NCBI GenBank assembly: GCA_028718405.1
Contig: JAQULV010000075.1
Location: forward strand, 1 to 6,592
Origin: Smithellaceae bacterium
GTDB lineage: Bacteria > Desulfobacterota > Syntrophia > Syntrophales > JAQULV01
DNA length: 6,592 nt
Direction: 5' to 3'
This document shows positions 1-6,592 of this stretch, one piece after another; the first letter of the stretch is position 1, and each line of letters begins with the position of its first letter. Under the pieces are notes generated by a model. The model had not been told where the DNA came from. It made no database searches and saw only the letters and a list, made by a program, of their open reading frames with translations. The position numbers and the translations under genes were made by a program.

Positions 1-540
1 CTTCTGATCCTCGATGAGGTCCAGGTGGGGATGGGGCGTACGGGAAAACTCTTTGCCCATGAGCATTACGGAATCGAACCCGATATCATGACCTTGGCCA
101 AGGCCATAGGCAACGGCTTCCCCATCGGCGTGACGCTGGCGAAAGGTTACGTTGCTTCGGCCTTCACGCCGGGAACCCACGCATCTACTTTCGGGGGCAA
201 TCCTTTGGCCATGGCCGCGGGGATCGCCACGCTGGAGACGATGGAGAAGGAAGGCGTGCTGGCGAACTGCCGGAAGATGGGGGACTATCTGATGATGAAG
301 TTGAAGGCTCTGCAGAGGAACTTCGCTTTTATCCGTGAGGTACGCGGTAAGGGACTCATCTGCGGTGTGGAACTAGATCGGGAAGGAGCGGGTATCGTCT
401 CGGCCTGTCTCGAGAAAGGACTCCTGATCAACTGCACGGGCGCAAACGTCTTACGTTTTGTCCCGCCGCTTACGATCCAAGAGGCCGATGTTGACCAGGC
501 GGTGTCCATTCTGAAGGCGGCCATGGAGGAACAACGATGA
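1..540 (+). CDS. argD: Acetylornithine aminotransferase, C-terminal 179 residues (5' end outside window)
   Basis: PLP-dependent class III aminotransferase, cytoplasmic. It converts N-acetylglutamate 5-semialdehyde plus glutamate to N-acetylornithine plus 2-oxoglutarate. The reading frame is open from base 1, so the gene is cut by the window edge. The family is about 400 residues, so roughly 220 N-terminal residues are missing. Fragment codons 2-12 read LILDEVQVGMG, the family's DEVQ block whose Asp (codon 5) contacts the PLP ring nitrogen. The PLP-binding lysine is codon 34 in TLAKAIGNGFPIG, and the phosphate-contacting threonine is codon 63 in THASTFGGNP. The C-terminal domain ends normally (LRFVPPLTI, then the TGA stop). 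The stop overlaps the argF start as ATGA. ArgD of E. coli also acts as succinyl-diaminopimelate transaminase, so a second role in the lysine branch is possible but not shown here. The related GabT and AstC enzymes are less likely given the argFGH neighbours. Confidence 0.96.
   Translation, partial: LLILDEVQVGMGRTGKLFAHEHYGIEPDIMTLAKAIGNGFPIGVTLAKGYVASAFTPGTHASTFGGNPLAMAAGIATLETMEKEGVLANCRKMGDYLMMKLKALQRNFAFIREVRGKGLICGVELDREGAGIVSACLEKGLLINCTGANVLRFVPPLTIQEADVDQAVSILKAAMEEQR
525..530 (+). promoter_or_regulatory. Ribosome binding site of argF, inside argD
   Basis: GGAGGA lies six bases before the argF ATG and is read as sense codons in the end of argD. With the ATGA overlap, this suggests translational coupling of argF to argD. 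Confidence 0.85.
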
Positions 541-1445
541 ACGGTCTCTTGAGTGAATACGATCTGACCCGTGATGAGTTTGAGGAGATCTTTGCTAAGG
601 CCGGAAGGCTGAAGCTGGACCTCAAGGAGGGCGGTTCCTACCAGCCGCTCAAGGGCCGGACGCTGGGAATGATCTTCGACAAATCCTCCACAAGAACGAG
701 GATCTCTTTCGAGGTGGGGATGTATCAATTGGGCGGTATCGCTCTGTTTCTGAGCAGCCGCGATACGCAGTTGGGAAGGGGAGAGAACATCCCCGACACA
801 GCCCGGATCATGTCCCGCTATCTGAACGGGATCATGATCAGGACCTACTCCCAGGAGGCTGTGGAGGAGTTTGCGAAGTACGCCGATATTCCGGTGATCA
901 ACGGACTCACGGACCTGCTGCACCCCTGCCAGATCCTAAGCGACCTCTTCACGATTCGAGAGAAGAAGGGTGACTTCGAGGGACTGAAGATCGCCTACGT
1001 GGGGGATGGAAACAACGTTGCCAATTCGTGGATCAATGCGGCAGCGAGGCTTCCCTTTACTCTTGCAATTGCCTGTCCGGAAGGCTATGATCCCGATCCG
1101 GATATCCTGGCGCGGGGCATAAAGGAAGCGCCGCTGGGGATAACACTCGAGCGAGATCCCATTAAAGCCGTGGCCGGCGCCGATATCGTCTACACCGATG
1201 TTTGGGTGAGCATGGGGCAGGAGAAGGAAAAAGAGCCGCGAATGAAGTCCTTTCGGGGATACCAGGTGAATAAGGGATTGATGGCCAAGGCGGCTAAGGA
1301 CGCCATCGTCATGCATTGCCTTCCGGCGCACCGGGGCGAGGAGATCTCGGCCGAGGTCATTGACGGCCCCCAGTCGGTGGTCGTGGACCAGGCGGAGAAC
1401 CGTCTCCACGTCCAGAAGGCGATCATGGAGATGCTAATAAAATAG
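537..1445 (+). CDS. argF: Ornithine carbamoyltransferase (complete, 302 aa)
   Basis: Cytoplasmic enzyme transferring the carbamoyl group of carbamoyl phosphate to ornithine, giving citrulline and phosphate. The length is normal for the family (about 300-335). The N-terminal carbamoyl-phosphate domain carries STRTR at 51-55 and HPCQ at 129-132. The second, ornithine-binding domain carries [10 protein letters not shown] at 156-165, DVWVSMG at 221-227 (the SMG loop that marks ornithine rather than aspartate carbamoyltransferase) and HCLPAHRG at 260-267, whose Cys261 is the conserved substrate-site cysteine. These motifs separate it from PyrB and from N-acetylornithine carbamoyltransferase ArgF', which lacks the usual ornithine loop. 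The start is the ATG of the ATGA overlap with argD, supported by GGAGGA six bases upstream. argG follows after 19 bases. No oddities seen. Confidence 0.98.
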   Translation: MNGLLSEYDLTRDEFEEIFAKAGRLKLDLKEGGSYQPLKGRTLGMIFDKSSTRTRISFEVGMYQLGGIALFLSSRDTQLGRGENIPDTARIMSRYLNGIMIRTYSQEAVEEFAKYADIPVINGLTDLLHPCQILSDLFTIREKKGDFEGLKIAYVGDGNNVANSWINAAARLPFTLAIACPEGYDPDPDILARGIKEAPLGITLERDPIKAVAGADIVYTDVWVSMGQEKEKEPRMKSFRGYQVNKGLMAKAAKDAIVMHCLPAHRGEEISAEVIDGPQSVVVDQAENRLHVQKAIMEMLIK

Positions 1446-1453
1446 ATACGTAC

Positions 1454-1460
1454 AGGAGGA
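1454..1460 (+). promoter_or_regulatory. Ribosome binding site fixing the GTG start of argG
   Basis: AGGAGGA ends four bases before GTG 1465. It is a near-perfect Shine-Dalgarno sequence in the 19-base argF-argG gap and supports the GTG start. Confidence 0.85.
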
Positions 1461-1464
1461 CAAG

Positions 1465-2673
1465 GTGACTGAGAAGGTGAACAAGGTGATCCTCGCCTAT
1501 TCGGGAGGTCTGGATACTTCGGTAATCGTGAAGTGGCTGATAGAAACTTACGGCTGCGAGGTGATCTGCTTCGCCGCCGATGTCGGGCAGAAAGAGGAAT
1601 TGACAGGGCTGAAGGAGAAAGCGATCAACACCGGTGCCACGAAGATATATATCGATGACCTGCGCGAGGAATTCGCCCGTGACTTCGTCTTTCCCGCACT
1701 ACGTGCCAATGCAATCTACGAGGGTACCTATCTGTTGGGTACGTCGCTCGCCAGGCCGCTCATCGCCAAAAGGCAGGTGGAGATAGCCCGGGCGGAAGGG
1801 GCCGATGCGGTTTCGCACGGTGCCACGGGAAAGGGAAACGATCAGGTGCGCTTCGAGCTCACTTATATGGCCCTGGACCCGCATATCCGAATTATCGCGG
1901 CCTGGAAGGACCCGAACTGGAAGTTCGACTCACGCGATTCGATGATCGATTATGCCGAGAAACACGGGATACCGATCCCGCTGACGAAGGCGAAGCCGTA
2001 CAGCAGCGACCGCAACCTGCTGCATATCTCCCATGAGGGGGGGATCCTCGAGGACCCTTGGGCAGAGCCACCCGAGGATGTATTTGTCCTTACCGCCTCA
2101 CCGGAGAAGGCGCCCGATAAGCCAGCCTACGTGGAGATCGATTTCGAAAAGGGAACTCCCGTAGCACTGGATGGCGTCGCGATGTCGCCGGCGACATTGA
2201 TGGATAAGATCAACGCTCTGGCCGGAGCCAACGGCGTTGGCCGCGTGGATATGGTGGAGAATCGTTTCGTGGGGATGAAGTCGCGGGGCGTCTACGAGAC
2301 CCCCGGTGGTACGGTCCTATGGGCCGCACACCGCGCGGTGGAGTCCATCACGATGGATCGGGAAGTCATGTTGATGAGAGACTCCCTGATTCCGAAGTAC
2401 GCGCAGCTTGCCTACAACGGATTCTGGTATGCCCCGGAGAGAGAGGTGTTACAGCGCTTCATCGACGAGACCCAGCAGAACGTGACGGGTACGGCCCGGA
2501 TGAAACTCTACAAGGGAAACTGCATCGTGGCGGGGAGGAAATCGCCTCATTCGCTCTATAGCGAGGATTTCGCCACCTTCGAGAAGGACAGCGTCTACAA
2601 TCAGATGGACGCCACGGGGTTCATCAGGCTCAACGCCCTGAGACTCCGGATCAAGGCTCTTCTTAACCTGTAA
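1465..2673 (+). CDS. argG: Argininosuccinate synthase (complete, 402 aa)
   Basis: Cytoplasmic ATP-dependent ligase joining citrulline and aspartate to argininosuccinate, with release of AMP and pyrophosphate. At 402 residues it is the common bacterial short form, not the ~445-residue E. coli type. The N-terminal nucleotide-binding domain has the PP-loop SGGLDTS at 13-19. Further family blocks are [10 protein letters not shown] at 89-98, [13 protein letters not shown] at 119-131 (citrulline/aspartate and ATP contacts) and [15 protein letters not shown] at 179-193. The C-terminal multimerisation part ends with the usual [17 protein letters not shown] stretch. The start is GTG with a strong Shine-Dalgarno sequence four bases away. 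Starting there places the PP-loop at the expected distance from the N-terminus. argH follows after 13 bases. A G7 run (2037-2043) lies inside the gene but the frame stays intact. Confidence 0.98.
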   Translation: MTEKVNKVILAYSGGLDTSVIVKWLIETYGCEVICFAADVGQKEELTGLKEKAINTGATKIYIDDLREEFARDFVFPALRANAIYEGTYLLGTSLARPLIAKRQVEIARAEGADAVSHGATGKGNDQVRFELTYMALDPHIRIIAAWKDPNWKFDSRDSMIDYAEKHGIPIPLTKAKPYSSDRNLLHISHEGGILEDPWAEPPEDVFVLTASPEKAPDKPAYVEIDFEKGTPVALDGVAMSPATLMDKINALAGANGVGRVDMVENRFVGMKSRGVYETPGGTVLWAAHRAVESITMDREVMLMRDSLIPKYAQLAYNGFWYAPEREVLQRFIDETQQNVTGTARMKLYKGNCIVAGRKSPHSLYSEDFATFEKDSVYNQMDATGFIRLNALRLRIKALLNL

Positions 2674-2676
2674 GAG

Positions 2677-2681
2677 GGAGG
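2677..2681 (+). promoter_or_regulatory. Ribosome binding site fixing the GTG start of argH
   Basis: GGAGG, within AGGGAGG, lies five bases before GTG 2687 in the 13-base gap after argG. It selects the GTG start, which gives the family-typical N-terminus (KEKAWGGRF). Confidence 0.85.
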
Positions 2682-2686
2682 CAACC

Positions 2687-4066
2687 GTGAAGGAAAAAGC
2701 CTGGGGTGGGAGATTCGCTCTACCCACGGACAGCGAGGTGGAGGCCTTTACCGCCTCGGTCCACTTCGACAAGAGGCTCTATAAACACGATATCCTGGGA
2801 AGCATCGCGCATGCGCGGATGCTGGCCAGGCGGAAAATTATCTCTGCCAAGGAGAGGGATGCGATCTGCGCCGGGCTTAAGGAAATTGGTGCCGACATCG
2901 AGGGGGGGGCGTTTACGTTTCGCGCCGACGACGAGGATATCCATATGGCCATCGAGCGGGCCCTTACGGAGATAATCGGCGCGGCGGGCGGAAAGCTCCA
3001 CACCGGGAGAAGCCGAAACGACCAGGTAGCACTCGACGTTCGGCTGTACCTGCGCGATGAAATCGCGGACGTGCTGAAGCTTCTGGCTAGGTTGAAGAAG
3101 ATGCTGCTCAAAACCGCGAAGAAAGAAATCGAGACGATCCTTCCCGGCTACACCCATATGCAGAAGGCGCAGCCCGTGCTCTTGGCGCACTACCTTCTTG
3201 CCTACTATGAGATGTTCTCCCGTGATCAAGGGCGTTTCGAAGATTGCCGGAGAAGGGTGAATGTCATGCCGCTGGGCGCTGCCGCGCTGGCCGGTACGGG
3301 ACTTCCCATCGACCGGAAAGCGGTGGCCAAGGAACTGAAATTTCCGGCGCTCTCGGAGAACAGCATGGATGCGGTTTCCGACCGGGACTTTGCGGCGGAA
3401 TTCATCTTCGCCGCGGCTACGGTGATGATGCATCTGAGCCGTTTTTGCGAAGACCTGATTATCTGGTCGACGGACGAGTTCTCCTACGTGGAGATTTCGG
3501 ACGCATTTACCACCGGCAGCAGTATCATGCCGCAGAAGAAGAACCCGGACGTGGCAGAACTTATCCGCGGGAAAACGTCACGCGTCTATGGCGATCTCGT
3601 TGCGCTGCTCACCCTGCTGAAAGGCCTTCCCATGACATACAACCGGGACCTGCAGGAGGACAAGGAGCCGCTGTTCGACGCTGTCGATACGGTCAAGAGT
3701 TCGCTCTCGGTTTTTGCCGCCATGGTCGGCCATGTGAAATTCGATCGCCGGCGGATGAGGGCGGGAGCTGAAGGCGGCTTCTCGACGGCGACGGACGCGG
3801 CGGAATACCTCGTTTCCAAAGGGGTACCTTTCCGCGAGGCGCACCGTGTGGTGGGAACGCTTGTGGCCTACTGCCTCGAGAAGAATAAGCCTTTGACGGC
3901 ATTGTCGCTGGAGGAGCTTCGGCGTTTCCATAAGAAGTTTGATGCCGACATTCTAGGCAGACTTGCGGTGGAGAGCTCCGTGGCAGCCAGAAAGAGCTAT
4001 GGAGGGACGGCGACGGAGGTCGTTGCCAAACGGATTGCGGAGCTGGAGAAGAATGCCGGGCGCTAG
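2687..4066 (+). CDS. argH: Argininosuccinate lyase (complete, 459 aa)
   Basis: Cytoplasmic homotetrameric lyase of the fumarase/aspartase superfamily. It splits argininosuccinate into arginine and fumarate, the last step of arginine synthesis. The length matches the family (about 455-470). Conserved blocks in order: WGGRF at 6-10; DEDIHMAIE at 82-90; TGRSRNDQV at 106-114; [10 protein letters not shown] at 154-163, holding the conserved Thr-His of the active site; and the superfamily signature [11 protein letters not shown] at 277-287, on the mobile loop with the catalytic serine. The C-terminal part continues with [10 protein letters not shown] and [12 protein letters not shown] family sequence. 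The GTG start is preceded by GGAGG. The 3' end overlaps the next gene by 14 bases, so the Shine-Dalgarno of the lipoprotein lies in argH. A G8 run at 2902-2909 encodes part of E72-G73-G74-A75 without disturbing the frame. Confidence 0.98.
   Translation: MKEKAWGGRFALPTDSEVEAFTASVHFDKRLYKHDILGSIAHARMLARRKIISAKERDAICAGLKEIGADIEGGAFTFRADDEDIHMAIERALTEIIGAAGGKLHTGRSRNDQVALDVRLYLRDEIADVLKLLARLKKMLLKTAKKEIETILPGYTHMQKAQPVLLAHYLLAYYEMFSRDQGRFEDCRRRVNVMPLGAAALAGTGLPIDRKAVAKELKFPALSENSMDAVSDRDFAAEFIFAAATVMMHLSRFCEDLIIWSTDEFSYVEISDAFTTGSSIMPQKKNPDVAELIRGKTSRVYGDLVALLTLLKGLPMTYNRDLQEDKEPLFDAVDTVKSSLSVFAAMVGHVKFDRRRMRAGAEGGFSTATDAAEYLVSKGVPFREAHRVVGTLVAYCLEKNKPLTALSLEELRRFHKKFDADILGRLAVESSVAARKSYGGTATEVVAKRIAELEKNAGR
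4044..4048 (+). promoter_or_regulatory. Ribosome binding site of the lipoprotein gene, inside argH
   Basis: TGGAG lies four bases before ATG 4053, within the last codons of argH. It favours this ATG over the in-frame ATG at 4077, which would leave a signal peptide without a basic residue before the hydrophobic stretch. Confidence 0.65.
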
Positions 4067-4493
4067 ATCGTCAGGGATGTTGCTACTGGTCCTCCTCGTC
4101 GCTGTGGGAGTCGTTGTTAGTGCCTGTGGCAAAAAAGGGAATCCCGTGCCCCCGCGAGTTTTTCCTCCCGCGGCAGTTGCGGCGCCGGAGGCAAAAGCGA
4201 CGCCTCAGGGCGTCACCGTAAGCTGGCTTCTGCGAGACGCAAGAGGGGGTGGGGTGGCGGTGATATACAGAAGCGAAGCTTCCGCCGATTGTCCAAGTTG
4301 TCCCCGGAGTTGGATGAAGATCGCCGAGGTGCCCCTGCACACAGTGCCGGGGAAACCGGAAACTGAAAAGTATACCTTTTTTGATAGTTCTGCCGTCGGC
4401 GGCCGTGATTACGGATATCAGATCGTAATTTGTGATGACCGGGGTGTTTGCGGAGAACCATTGAGCGTTGCCCCGACTGTTGAGAAGAAATAA
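4053..4493 (+). CDS. Small predicted outer-membrane lipoprotein, LptM-like N-terminus plus fibronectin III-like domain (146 aa)
   Basis: Residues 1-24 form a lipoprotein signal peptide: Arg5, a hydrophobic stretch at 9-22, then the lipobox VSAC with the lipidated Cys25. The mature protein starts [10 protein letters not shown], resembling the short lipoprotein attachment motif of LptM/YifL proteins (CGxKGPLxxP). There is no Asp at mature position 2, so outer-membrane targeting is expected. A proline/alanine linker (31-50) leads to about 90 residues with alternating hydrophobic strands (VTVSWLL, VAVIYRS, MKIAEVP, YGYQIVI). These look like a fibronectin type III fold, by eye only. Four further cysteines form two pairs, C80/C83 and C127/C133. 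The gene overlaps argH by 14 bases and ends 16 bases before lysA. Small lipoprotein genes next to lysA or dapF are known in proteobacteria (yifL-dapF, lptM-lysA). E. coli LptM helps LptD assembly, but whether this longer protein does the same is unknown. An in-frame extension back to 3963 is rejected as an arginine-rich shadow of argH. Confidence 0.85.
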   Translation: MPGARSSGMLLLVLLVAVGVVVSACGKKGNPVPPRVFPPAAVAAPEAKATPQGVTVSWLLRDARGGGVAVIYRSEASADCPSCPRSWMKIAEVPLHTVPGKPETEKYTFFDSSAVGGRDYGYQIVICDDRGVCGEPLSVAPTVEKK

Positions 4494-4498
4494 GGCGA

Positions 4499-4503
4499 GG
4501 GAG
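4499..4503 (+). promoter_or_regulatory. Ribosome binding site deciding the lysA start
   Basis: GGGAG lies six bases before ATG 4510. An earlier in-frame ATG at 4468 lies inside the lipoprotein gene and would add 14 non-conserved residues, so ATG 4510 is preferred. Confidence 0.8.
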
Positions 4504-4509
4504 AAAAAG

Positions 4510-5769
4510 ATGCATGACTTTCACCATGTAAAGGGTGAACTCTGGTGCGAGGACGTTCCCATTCGTGAGATCGCCTCCGCTGCGGGTACACCCCTTTACA
4601 TATACAGCCACCGGACGCTGCTGAACCATTTTAGAACCTTTGACCAATCCTTTGCGCAGGTGCCGCACATCATCTGTTTCGCGGCCAAGGCCAATTCCAA
4701 TACGGCGATTCTGCGCCTCTTCGCGAAAGAGGGAGGCGGCATGGATATCGTTTCCGGCGGCGAGCTCTATCGTGCGCTCCAGGCCGGGGCTGATCCGGGA
4801 AGGATCGTCTACTCGGGGGTGGGCAAAAGGACCGACGAGATCGAGTTCGCCCTTACCTCGGGTATCCTTATGTTCAATGTGGAGTCACCGCAGGAGTTGC
4901 GCGCCATAGATGAATGCGCCGGCCGGATGGGGAAGAAAGCGGGAGTGGCGCTGCGCGTCAATCCCGATGTGGACCCGCAGACGCATCCCCACATTTCTAC
5001 GGGACTCAAGGAGAACAAGTTCGGGATCAACATCGAAACATCATTTTCGGAATACCTCCGGGCGCGCGAGCTTGTAAATCTGGATATCAAGGGGGTCAGT
5101 TGCCACATCGGTTCGCAGGTCACGAAGATGACGCCCTTCATCGATGCCTTGGAGAGGCTGAAAGACCTGATCGGCCGTCTGCGAGCGGAAGGGATCAATA
5201 TCCGTTACCTCGATTTGGGCGGAGGCTTGGGAATCACCTATAACCGGGAGACACCCCCTCCTCCTTCAGATTATGCGAACGCCATCATGGAGGCGTCGCG
5301 AGAGCTGAACTGCACGCTGATCTTTGAGCCGGGCAGGGTGATCGTCGGCAATGCGGGAATCCTCGTCACGAAGGTCCTCTATACGAAGACCAACGAAGGG
5401 AAAAATTTTGTCGTCGTGGATGCCGGCATGAACGATCTCATCCGCCCCAGCCTGTACAATTCCTTCCATGGGATTCAGTCGGTGTCAGCCAACGTGAAAG
5501 GGGAGATCGTGGCCGACATCGTGGGTCCGATCTGCGAATCGGGTGACTACCTGGCTAAGGAGCGCAAGATACCGGCCTTTGAAAGAGGCGACCTGGTTGC
5601 CGTGATGAGCGCCGGCGCCTATGGGTTCGCCATGTCTTCGAACTACAACTCGCGTCCCCGGGTGGCAGAGGTTTTGGTAAAGGGCGCGGGTTACTACACG
5701 ATCCGAAAAAGAGAAGAATACGCCGATATCATCCGCGGCGAGGAAATCCCGGATTTCCTCAAGTCCTGA
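4510..5769 (+). CDS. lysA: Diaminopimelate decarboxylase (complete, 419 aa)
   Basis: Cytoplasmic PLP enzyme of the alanine-racemase fold (fold type III). It decarboxylates meso-2,6-diaminopimelate to L-lysine and CO2. At 419 residues it matches the family (about 415-420). The N-terminus MHDFHHVKGELWCEDV is typical. The PLP lysine is K60 in FAAKANSN, followed by GMDIVSGGE at 77-85. The barrel carries CHIGSQ at 198-203, LDLGGGLG at 236-241 with its preceding Asp235, and the phosphate-binding EPGR at 273-276. The C-terminal beta domain supplies Cys342-Glu343 (GPICESGDYL), the catalytic cysteine from the partner subunit, and Tyr371 in GAYGFAMSSNYNSRPR. These features favour DapDC over ornithine/arginine decarboxylase or carboxynorspermidine decarboxylase relatives, and dapA next door agrees. 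The gene follows the lipoprotein by 16 bases. Its last codons contain a perfect 21-base palindrome. Confidence 0.97.
   Translation: MHDFHHVKGELWCEDVPIREIASAAGTPLYIYSHRTLLNHFRTFDQSFAQVPHIICFAAKANSNTAILRLFAKEGGGMDIVSGGELYRALQAGADPGRIVYSGVGKRTDEIEFALTSGILMFNVESPQELRAIDECAGRMGKKAGVALRVNPDVDPQTHPHISTGLKENKFGINIETSFSEYLRARELVNLDIKGVSCHIGSQVTKMTPFIDALERLKDLIGRLRAEGINIRYLDLGGGLGITYNRETPPPPSDYANAIMEASRELNCTLIFEPGRVIVGNAGILVTKVLYTKTNEGKNFVVVDAGMNDLIRPSLYNSFHGIQSVSANVKGEIVADIVGPICESGDYLAKERKIPAFERGDLVAVMSAGAYGFAMSSNYNSRPRVAEVLVKGAGYYTIRKREEYADIIRGEEIPDFLKS
5740..5760. repeat. Perfect 21-base inverted repeat at the 3' end of lysA
   Basis: Two 10-base arms, GAGGAAATCC and GGATTTCCTC, surround a single central C. 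They overlap the lysA codons for EEIPDFL just before the stop. As RNA the arms could form about a 9-bp stem with a 3-base loop. No T-run follows, so this is not a standard intrinsic terminator. Seven bases of it (ATCCCGG, 5746-5752) recur at 5769-5775, and CCCGG 5748-5752 could instead pair with CCGGG 5772-5776. Function is unknown and chance is possible, because the amino acids encoded are ordinary for the LysA C-terminus. Confidence 0.5.
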
Positions 5770-5794
5770 TCCCGGGTGAATCTTTAGCACTGTG

Positions 5795-5802
5795 AAGGAG
5801 GG
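5795..5802 (+). promoter_or_regulatory. Ribosome binding site of dapA
   Basis: AAGGAGGG, an almost full anti-16S match, ends three bases before ATG 5806. The 36-base lysA-dapA gap, the largest in the window, holds this site but no visible promoter, riboswitch or T-rich terminator. Confidence 0.85.
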
Positions 5803-5805
5803 TTT

Positions 5806-6592
5806 ATGTTTACAGGAGCAATAGTGGCAATCGTAACGCCTTTCAAGAATGGAAAGGTGGATGAGCAGGGCTTAAGGGATCTCATCGAATTTCAGATCGA
5901 AAACGGTACCGATGGTATCGTTCCCTGCGGGACGACGGGAGAGTCGGCCACCCTTACCCATGAGGAGCATGATCGGGTGATAGAGATTACCATCGATGCT
6001 GCAAAGAAGAGGGTGCCGGTCATTGCAGGAACGGGTTCCAACAGCACCGCCGAGGCCTTGCGCCTGACGCGCCATGCTTACGAGGCGGGGGCCGACGGGG
6101 CCTTGATGGTCTGTCCCTATTATAACCGTCCCAGCCAGGAAGGGCTCTACCAACACTTCAAGACGGTAGCGGATAACGTTCCGATTCCCATCGTGCTATA
6201 TAACATTCCTGGTAGAACCGGCGTGAACCTTCTGCCTGAGACGGTCGCGAGACTGTCCAAGGTGGATAATATTATCGGGATCAAGGAAGCATCGGGATCA
6301 CTGAAGCAGATGCAGGATGTACTCGACCTTTGCGGAGGCGATTTCACCGTCCTTTCGGGAGATGACTTCTTTACCCTTCCCCTGATGACGCTCGGCGGAA
6401 AGGGGATTATCTCAGTTTTTTCGAATGTTGCCCCCGGCGACATGGCCGCCATGGTGGACGCCTTCGATGCGGGGCAAATGGAGAAGGCCAAGGCACTGCA
6501 CACAAAGATGGTCCCACTGATCGACGCTTTGTTCATCGAGACGAATCCGGTGCCGGTTAAGGCCGCATTGGCGATGATGGGCAAGATCGACT
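5806..6592 (+). CDS. dapA: 4-hydroxy-tetrahydrodipicolinate synthase, first 262 residues (3' end outside window)
   Basis: Cytoplasmic class I aldolase of the DHDPS/NAL family. It condenses pyruvate and L-aspartate semialdehyde, the first committed step to diaminopimelate and lysine. The frame from ATG 5806 is open to the window edge. About 30 residues are missing compared with the usual ~290. All catalytic residues are present, each one position lower than in E. coli DapA: Thr43-Thr44 in GTTGES, Tyr106 in CPYYNRPSQEG, Tyr132 in YNIPGRTG, Arg137, and the Schiff-base Lys160 in IGIKEASG. GTTGES and YNRPSQEG point to true DapA rather than N-acetylneuraminate lyase or 2-keto-3-deoxy-gluconate aldolase. 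The lysine-inhibition residues of the E. coli enzyme are also retained: Ser47, Ala48, His52, His55, Asn79, Glu83 and Tyr105. The gene follows lysA by 36 bases on the same strand. dapB and an aminotransferase such as dapL are expected next, by analogy with related bacteria. Confidence 0.97.
   Translation, partial: MFTGAIVAIVTPFKNGKVDEQGLRDLIEFQIENGTDGIVPCGTTGESATLTHEEHDRVIEITIDAAKKRVPVIAGTGSNSTAEALRLTRHAYEAGADGALMVCPYYNRPSQEGLYQHFKTVADNVPIPIVLYNIPGRTGVNLLPETVARLSKVDNIIGIKEASGSLKQMQDVLDLCGGDFTVLSGDDFFTLPLMTLGGKGIISVFSNVAPGDMAAMVDAFDAGQMEKAKALHTKMVPLIDALFIETNPVPVKAALAMMGKID

Noticed and set aside
285..923. Long minus-strand open frame (212 codons) across the argD/argF junction
   Set aside because: It is antisense to strongly conserved ArgD and ArgF motifs, has no recognisable domain, and is a composition-driven shadow of a GC-rich coding strand.
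2720..3433. Minus-strand open frame (237 codons) opposite argH
   Set aside because: It lies wholly inside a confirmed argH, its translation has no family features, and it has no operon context on that strand.
3244..3771. Plus-strand open frame (175 codons) in another frame of argH
   Set aside because: It overlaps the ArgH signature loop in the correct frame. Its own translation is rich in Arg, Gly and Pro, as out-of-frame readings of GC-rich genes usually are.
3963..4052. 30-residue N-terminal extension of the lipoprotein
   Set aside because: The extension is the arginine-rich alternate frame of argH and would bury the signal peptide. ATG 4053 has its own Shine-Dalgarno sequence and gives a normal lipoprotein signal.
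4199..4214. Small hairpin GACGCC-TCAG-GGCGTC in the lipoprotein gene
   Set aside because: A 6-bp stem inside coding sequence with no T-run is expected by chance at this GC content.
4468..4509. 14-residue N-terminal extension of LysA
   Set aside because: It overlaps the lipoprotein gene. ATG 4510 has GGGAG at good spacing and gives the conserved LysA N-terminus.
5770..5805. Possible terminator, lysine riboswitch or promoter in the lysA-dapA gap
   Set aside because: At 36 bases the gap is far too short for a lysine riboswitch. It shows no stem followed by T residues and no convincing -35/-10 pair.
1..6592. A hidden novel system (defence island, mobile element, CRISPR or similar)
   Set aside because: All but about 84 bases are occupied by seven well-placed genes, six of them recognised enzymes. 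There are no repeats, integrase, transposase, tRNA or composition break.

Overview
The window is a gap-free, single-strand run of amino-acid biosynthesis genes, all on the + strand. In order it holds the 3' part of argD, then complete argF, argG and argH, a small lipoprotein gene, complete lysA, and the 5' nine-tenths of dapA. No gap between genes exceeds 36 bases. Two junctions overlap: argD/argF by 4 bases and argH/lipoprotein by 14 bases. Every start has a good Shine-Dalgarno sequence. I see no RNA gene, mobile element, CRISPR array, intrinsic terminator or recognisable promoter, so the window looks like the inside of one long operon whose promoter lies upstream and whose end lies downstream.

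Organism: by eye the GC content is in the high 50s percent, and the code is standard bacterial with ATG and GTG starts. The order argD-argF-argG-argH, small lipoprotein, lysA, dapA is one I associate with the former Deltaproteobacteria (Geobacter, Syntrophobacter and Syntrophus relatives; Desulfobacterota). A lipobox protein beginning CGKKG, similar at its N-terminus to LptM/YifL, fits a Gram-negative cell. The assignment rests on remembered synteny and protein character, not on a search.

Region 1 (1-4066) encodes the last four steps from N-acetylglutamate semialdehyde to arginine. ArgD transaminates the semialdehyde to N-acetylornithine. A deacetylating or transacetylating enzyme outside the window (ArgE or ArgJ) yields ornithine. 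ArgF carbamoylates ornithine to citrulline, ArgG joins citrulline to aspartate, and ArgH releases arginine and fumarate.

Region 2 (4053-4493) encodes a 146-residue predicted outer-membrane lipoprotein. It has an LptM-like lipidated N-terminus and a beta-rich C-terminal part that looks like a fibronectin type III domain, with two cysteine pairs. It is the only gene here that is not plainly metabolic and the only one of uncertain function.

Region 3 (4510-6592) belongs to the aspartate-derived diaminopimelate/lysine branch. DapA makes the first committed intermediate, and LysA decarboxylates meso-diaminopimelate to lysine. All catalytic residues I could check are present, and DapA also keeps the lysine-inhibition residues known from E. 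coli.

Novelty: this is essentially an ordinary housekeeping biosynthetic operon. I found no evidence of an undescribed system. The points most worth a second look are the lipoprotein and a perfect 21-base palindrome at the 3' end of lysA.
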